Of a DNA stretch of 32,806 bases, positions 29,521-32,806 are shown piece after piece. Position 1 is the first letter of the stretch. Each line of letters starts with the position of its first letter. The position numbers were made by a program, and so were the translations under genes. This stretch comes from JAZGBC01 sp036444495 (lineage in GTDB: Bacteria > Pseudomonadota > Alphaproteobacteria > Kiloniellales > J153), in the NCBI GenBank assembly GCA_036444495.1, contig JAZGBC010000207.1:1-32806 (forward strand), in the 5' to 3' direction. The notes beneath the pieces are model-generated. The model worked only from the letters and a program-made list of their open reading frames with translations. It made no database searches and had not been told where the DNA came from.

Positions 29521-31149
29521 CTATTGCGCCTTGACTTCGAAGGCTTCGCAGCGTTCGCGGAACTGGTGTTGCTCTACTTCAACGCTTCTAGCTGCACCCG
29601 TGAAGGTCTCGTAAAAACTTCGCGTCTCGCGCAGTGGGAGATCGGCGCCGAAGTACGCATTGAACACGAGGCGATATAGATTGACCAAGGCGATATCGTT
29701 TTGCATCACCTGCTGCAGGCGATCGTCGCTCGAATAAACAGCGATCAGCGGGCTGAACGTCTCATAATGGCACACCATCCCGACATCGTCCTGATCATAG
29801 GAAAGCCGTCCGCCATGATCGCCGTGAAGGATAATGATATAGGGTCGGCGGCGGCCGGCCATGAAGTCCCGGATCTGCGCGAGCACGACCTTGTTGAGGT
29901 ACCGGACCTGGCTCACGTAGCCTTTGCGGTAGATTTTCTGGCGCTCGGACCGATCGGTGAAGAAAGGGGCACGATCGTCGATGTCGAGGCTCTCATGCTC
30001 CGGCGCCTCGGATCCATCCGGCTCAAACAGGAAAGGCGGATGGGGCGGAAATATGTGCTGAAACAACCAGTAGGGGCTTTCGAGATCCTCATATACCCGC
30101 TGTTTTAATGCGTAGTTCGTGCTTCGACGCAAACGCTCCCAAAAGCCGCTGTGTCCCGTGAACAGGCGACACAGATGTCCCAGGCCCATAAATCTATAGA
30201 TAGCGGTCTCGTAAATATTGAAGTCACAGAACGAATGGCTCGGGGGTGACGCGAGCTTGATATGCGGAGGCAACACGGATTGATAAACCGACTCGGTCGC
30301 GTATAGCGAGTAGCCGGCGCCGCGTAGCGCAGTGAAGAGCAGTCGCCGAGACCCGATGCGGCCAAGGTAACCGCGATAGCGCTTTGCCTTTATCGCTTCG
30401 TGGGCCGTCAATCCTTGGTCTATTCGGTACCACCCCATCTCCTCGTCGAGATAGTCGAGCGAAAACATCGACGAGAAAGAGGAGAGCGTGCGGTTGTAAT
30501 TGGCAACCCCGTTCGTGGCGACGAAAAATCCGAGCCTCCGGAGCTCGTCCTCGAATACCGTGTTGTCGAGGCCATAAATACTCTGCAATACATCGGCCCG
30601 AGAGTAGCCGTCGAGAACGATGTGGTAGATATCCGGAAGAGAACGACTGCCGAAATCGAGGGATAGGGCCTCGCCTCTCTCGGCAAGCGCGGCCTCTGCG
30701 TGGGCAGTGCTAAGGGGGTTTGAAAAAACCAACTTCTCCATGGGCACGAGGTATGCTGCCAGCATGAATACATTGGCGACTATATTGAATCGCCTGGCGT
30801 CGGTGAGGCCAAGGCGTCTGATCCCGAAGAACTGTCGGACGGCAAGCAAAACGGTGATCGGGAGCACGACGTACCGCACATAGTCCGGCACCCTCATGTC
30901 GGGCGCGTTGAAGAAGAACGCCGTGACCAGCAAGAGCGCGATAACGAGCGACGCGATCAGGCTGCCCCGCTGCACGCTTCTCGCTGCCAGCGAGGCCCCG
31001 CAATGAACCACCAGTGTCGCAAGTAAGATCAGAATGAAGGGGCGGACAATCTCAGCTGGATCGAAGAACGCCGCATTGAGCGCATATATCGTAAGCGGCG
31101 GCATCAAGGCAAAGAGGTACGGATGAAGGGGAATGCTTGCGACGCGCAT
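29521..31149 (-). CDS. membrane sulfatase/phosphatase-fold protein (alkaline phosphatase superfamily)
   Basis: This protein of about 542 residues has an N-terminal membrane region of five or so helices (residues 9-140: LFALMPPLTIYALNAAFF, FILILLATLVV, LIASLVIALLLVTAFFF, VLPITVLLAVRQFF, FNIVANVFMLAAYLVP). A large periplasmic domain follows. Metal-site signatures are IVLDGYSRADVL (D180), NYNRTLSSFSSMFSLDYL with T221 as likely nucleophile, and HGDHGG (442-447). It resembles the LtaS/arylsulfatase-like phosphotransferases acting on cell-envelope glycans or lipids, but the substrate is unknown. ATG 31149 has a G-rich ribosome site and lies 11 nt after the peroxiredoxin gene; the frame to 31770 is a shadow of that gene. 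Base use is visibly less GC-rich than its neighbours, which suggests transfer. Confidence 0.82.
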   Translation of the reverse strand: MRVASIPLHPYLFALMPPLTIYALNAAFFDPAEIVRPFILILLATLVVHCGASLAARSVQRGSLIASLVIALLLVTAFFFNAPDMRVPDYVRYVVLPITVLLAVRQFFGIRRLGLTDARRFNIVANVFMLAAYLVPMEKLVFSNPLSTAHAEAALAERGEALSLDFGSRSLPDIYHIVLDGYSRADVLQSIYGLDNTVFEDELRRLGFFVATNGVANYNRTLSSFSSMFSLDYLDEEMGWYRIDQGLTAHEAIKAKRYRGYLGRIGSRRLLFTALRGAGYSLYATESVYQSVLPPHIKLASPPSHSFCDFNIYETAIYRFMGLGHLCRLFTGHSGFWERLRRSTNYALKQRVYEDLESPYWLFQHIFPPHPPFLFEPDGSEAPEHESLDIDDRAPFFTDRSERQKIYRKGYVSQVRYLNKVVLAQIRDFMAGRRRPYIIILHGDHGGRLSYDQDDVGMVCHYETFSPLIAVYSSDDRLQQVMQNDIALVNLYRLVFNAYFGADLPLRETRSFYETFTGAARSVEVEQHQFRERCEAFEVKAQ

Positions 31150-31160
31150 GGCTACCCCCC

Positions 31161-31643
31161 CTACAACGCCTCCAACACCTTTTCCGCACTTGAGACCTCG
31201 AAGGTGCCCGGTTCCTCGCGGGCGAGCATCCTGACCACGCCGTCCTGCACGATCATGGCGTAGCGGTCCGAGCGGATGCCGAAGGCGCGGTGGGTCAGAT
31301 CCAGCTCCAGGCCCATGGCCTTGGTGAATTCGGCGATGCCGTCGGCCAGCATGAGCACCTTGTCCCCCACGCCCTGGTCCTTGCCCCAGGCGCCCATGAC
31401 GAAGGCGTCGTTCACCGAAAGGCAGGCGATGGTGTCCACCCCCTTGGCCTTGATCTCGTCCGCCTTGCCGACGAAGCCGGGCAGGTGCTTGCCCGAACAG
31501 GTCGGCGTGAAGGCGCCGGGCAGGGCGAAGAGCACTACCTTCTTGCCCTTGAAGATCTCGTCGGTGCCGATGGGCATGGGGCCCTCTTCGGTCATGTGAA
31601 AAAGCGTGGCGTTGGGAATGCGATCGCCAACCTTGATGGTCAT
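31161..31643 (-). CDS. peroxiredoxin (Prx5-like)
   Basis: This 160-residue thiol peroxidase should reduce hydrogen peroxide and organic peroxides. The peroxidatic cysteine is C49 in LPGAFTPTCSGKHLPG, and the active-site Arg is in GIRSDRYAMIV. A second cysteine, C74 in DTIACLSVND, is conserved in this type. There is no fused glutaredoxin domain. ATG 31643 has an AGGAAAGAGG ribosome site; the upstream frame to 31664 is an extension. The membrane sulfatase-like gene follows after 11 nt and is probably translated from the same mRNA. The upstream DsbD-like gene ends 95 nt away. Confidence 0.94.
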   Translation of the reverse strand: MTIKVGDRIPNATLFHMTEEGPMPIGTDEIFKGKKVVLFALPGAFTPTCSGKHLPGFVGKADEIKAKGVDTIACLSVNDAFVMGAWGKDQGVGDKVLMLADGIAEFTKAMGLELDLTHRAFGIRSDRYAMIVQDGVVRMLAREEPGTFEVSSAEKVLEAL

Positions 31644-31680
31644 GGTGCCTCTTTCCTCCCGCAAAACAAAAAGAGTCCCC

Positions 31681-31698
31681 GGGCGGGTTACGCCGCCC
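31681..31698 (-). terminator. GC-rich hairpin between DsbD-like and peroxiredoxin genes
   Basis: GGGCGG (31681-31686) pairs with CCGCCC (31693-31698) around a 6-nt loop. On the minus strand a T-rich stretch (CTCTTTTTGTTTTG) follows, but about 6-10 nt after the stem, so this is at best a partial terminator and may instead be an mRNA processing hairpin. Confidence 0.3.
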
Positions 31699-31738
31699 TT
31701 GTGGTTCTTCCTTCAAGATAGCGTGGTTGCGGCGGGGA

Positions 31739-32806
31739 TCAACCGCCCGCGGCGCGCTCCAGGGCTTCAATCACCGAGTCGGCACTCAAAAGCTCGGGCA
31801 GGGCCTGCCCATCGGGCATGGCGGGCCCATAGACCGCATCGAAGGGAATGCCGTAGCGGCCGAAGCTCTCCAGGTACTGCGCGATCTCGTCGTTCGGCAG
31901 GGTCCAGTCGCCGCGCATGGTGACCACATCGTCGCCGTCCAGGCGCGCGCGCACCGGGTCCCTGTCGAGCACTAGTTTTTTGTTGACCTGACAGGTGATG
32001 CACCAGTCGGCGGTGACGTCCACCAGCACCACCTTGCCGTCGGCGATGAGCGAGGGGATGCGCGCGAGATCGAGCCGTTCCCAGCCCTCCTCGGCCTGAG
32101 TCCCGGCGGCGACCGTTGGGGCGACGCGGGCCGGCAGCAGCGCGGGCAGCAGGACGGCGGCGGCGGCCAGCAGCACCACCAGCGCCGGGCCCGCCGCCCC
32201 CCGGAGCGACAGGCGCGGGCCGAGCCAGAGCACAAGGCCCAAAACCAGCAGCAGGGCGCCCACGGCGAGCGCGGCGGTCAGGCTGACCTGGGCCGCGAGC
32301 ACGCTGAGCAGCCAGACGGCGGTGGCGGCGAGCGCCAGGCCCAGGATGCGCTTGAGCGTGATCATCCAGTGCCCGGGGCGCGGCAGGCGCCGGACCAGGC
32401 CCGGCAGCGCCGCCACCAGGAGATAGGGCAACGCCAGGCCCAGGCCGAGCACGCTGAAGATCAGATAGATCTCGCCCGCGTCCCGGGCCAAGGCGAAGCC
32501 CAGGGCGGTGCCCAGGAAGGGCGCCGAGCAGGGTGTGGCGAGCAGGGTGGCGAAGGCGCCGGTCAGGAAATGGCCGAGCAGGCCGTGTCCGCCCCCCTGC
32601 GCCTGCCCCTGCCCTGGCGCGCCGCTGCCGACGCTGGCCAGGCCCCGGGCCCAGACCGGCAGGGGAATTTCGAAAAAGCCGAACATGTTGTAGGCGAAGA
32701 GGCTGATCACCAGGGCCATGGCGGCGAGGAACAGGGGCTGCTGGAACTGGATGCCCCAGCCCACGGTCAACCCCAGCGCCTTGAGCGCCACCGCGCCGCT
32801 GGCCAG
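31739..32806 (-). CDS. DsbD/ScsB-like thiol:disulfide interchange protein, 5' end outside window
   Basis: This is the C-terminal 355 or so residues of a cytochrome c biogenesis/DsbD-type membrane reductase. The coding frame stays open to the window edge (codons continue past 32791 to 32806), so the start is missing. Several membrane helices are present with a transmembrane cysteine in LLATPCSAPFLGTALG. A periplasmic thioredoxin-like domain at the C-terminus has the redox pair in DVTADWCITCQVNKK (C-x-x-C). Such proteins carry reducing power from the cytoplasm to the periplasm. It precedes the peroxiredoxin gene, and the pair may work together in redox defence. ScsB and DsbD are the two likely names; the missing N-terminus would decide. 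Confidence 0.88.
   Translation of the reverse strand: MASGAVALKALGLTVGWGIQFQQPLFLAAMALVISLFAYNMFGFFEIPLPVWARGLASVGSGAPGQGQAQGGGHGLLGHFLTGAFATLLATPCSAPFLGTALGFALARDAGEIYLIFSVLGLGLALPYLLVAALPGLVRRLPRPGHWMITLKRILGLALAATAVWLLSVLAAQVSLTAALAVGALLLVLGLVLWLGPRLSLRGAAGPALVVLLAAAAVLLPALLPARVAPTVAAGTQAEEGWERLDLARIPSLIADGKVVLVDVTADWCITCQVNKKLVLDRDPVRARLDGDDVVTMRGDWTLPNDEIAQYLESFGRYGIPFDAVYGPAMPDGQALPELLSADSVIEALERAAGG

Noticed and set aside
31150..31770. A longer start for the sulfatase-like protein, in frame up to 31770
   Set aside because: The extension lies antisense-frame-shifted across the peroxiredoxin gene on the same strand and reads as low-complexity Gly/Arg/His-rich sequence, the usual sign of a shadow frame. 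ATG 31149 is followed at once by membrane helices.

Overview
The window is GC-rich chromosomal DNA from an alphaproteobacterium, most likely of the Rhodospirillales or a related order. This is inferred from several signs: the order mutY - DUF721 (dciA-like) - dsbA-type gene - smc; an F0-only ATP synthase operon (atpI-B-E-b'-b) without the F1 genes; a CcrM-type DNA methyltransferase next to rnhB; an ispH-thrB-rnhA operon; a GTTC-N7-GTTC LexA box; and an RquA-type rhodoquinone gene. No rRNA, tRNA, insertion sequence, phage gene or CRISPR array was seen. Most of the window is ordinary housekeeping DNA.

Layout. 1-288 is non-coding and carries inverted repeats. 289-1245 holds rquA on the minus strand, with an FNR/FixK-like operator in front of it. 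1246-4522 holds a family-4-type uracil-DNA glycosylase lacking iron-sulphur cysteines, a periplasmic lytic transglycosylase and moaB. 4525-5813 (minus) is a translationally coupled glycosyltransferase pair. 5927-9281 holds a LexA-box-preceded radical SAM protein, a CPA2 antiporter and rnhB. 9267-10432 holds CtrA-like and GANTC sites followed by ccrM, whose motif IV reads DLSY instead of DPPY. 10634-12875 (minus) holds a PAS-GGDEF protein and mutY. 12923-17720 holds the DciA-like protein, a DsbA-like protein and SMC. 17787-20392 is the F0 operon with a good sigma-70 promoter. 20696-22114 is a pentapeptide-repeat protein built from two similar halves.

22136-25850 (minus) is gcvP and gcvH behind a tandem glycine riboswitch; gcvT is not in the window. 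26040-26863 (minus) is a small lipoprotein and a double CDGSH iron-sulphur protein. 27040-29448 is ispH-thrB-rnhA. 29521-32806 (minus) is a membrane sulfatase-fold protein, a peroxiredoxin and the C-terminal part of a DsbD/ScsB-like protein cut by the window edge.

The items most worth a second look are the putative oxygen-responsive promoter of rquA, the altered catalytic motif of CcrM together with its CtrA/GANTC promoter, the LexA box on the radical SAM gene, a dispersed 19-bp element (TATCAA-N6-TTGGTAT) present four times in gene-free DNA, the duplicated pentapeptide protein, and the compositionally different sulfatase-like gene. I did not find a convincing wholly new multi-gene system. 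All family names come from reading the sequence; no database search was run.
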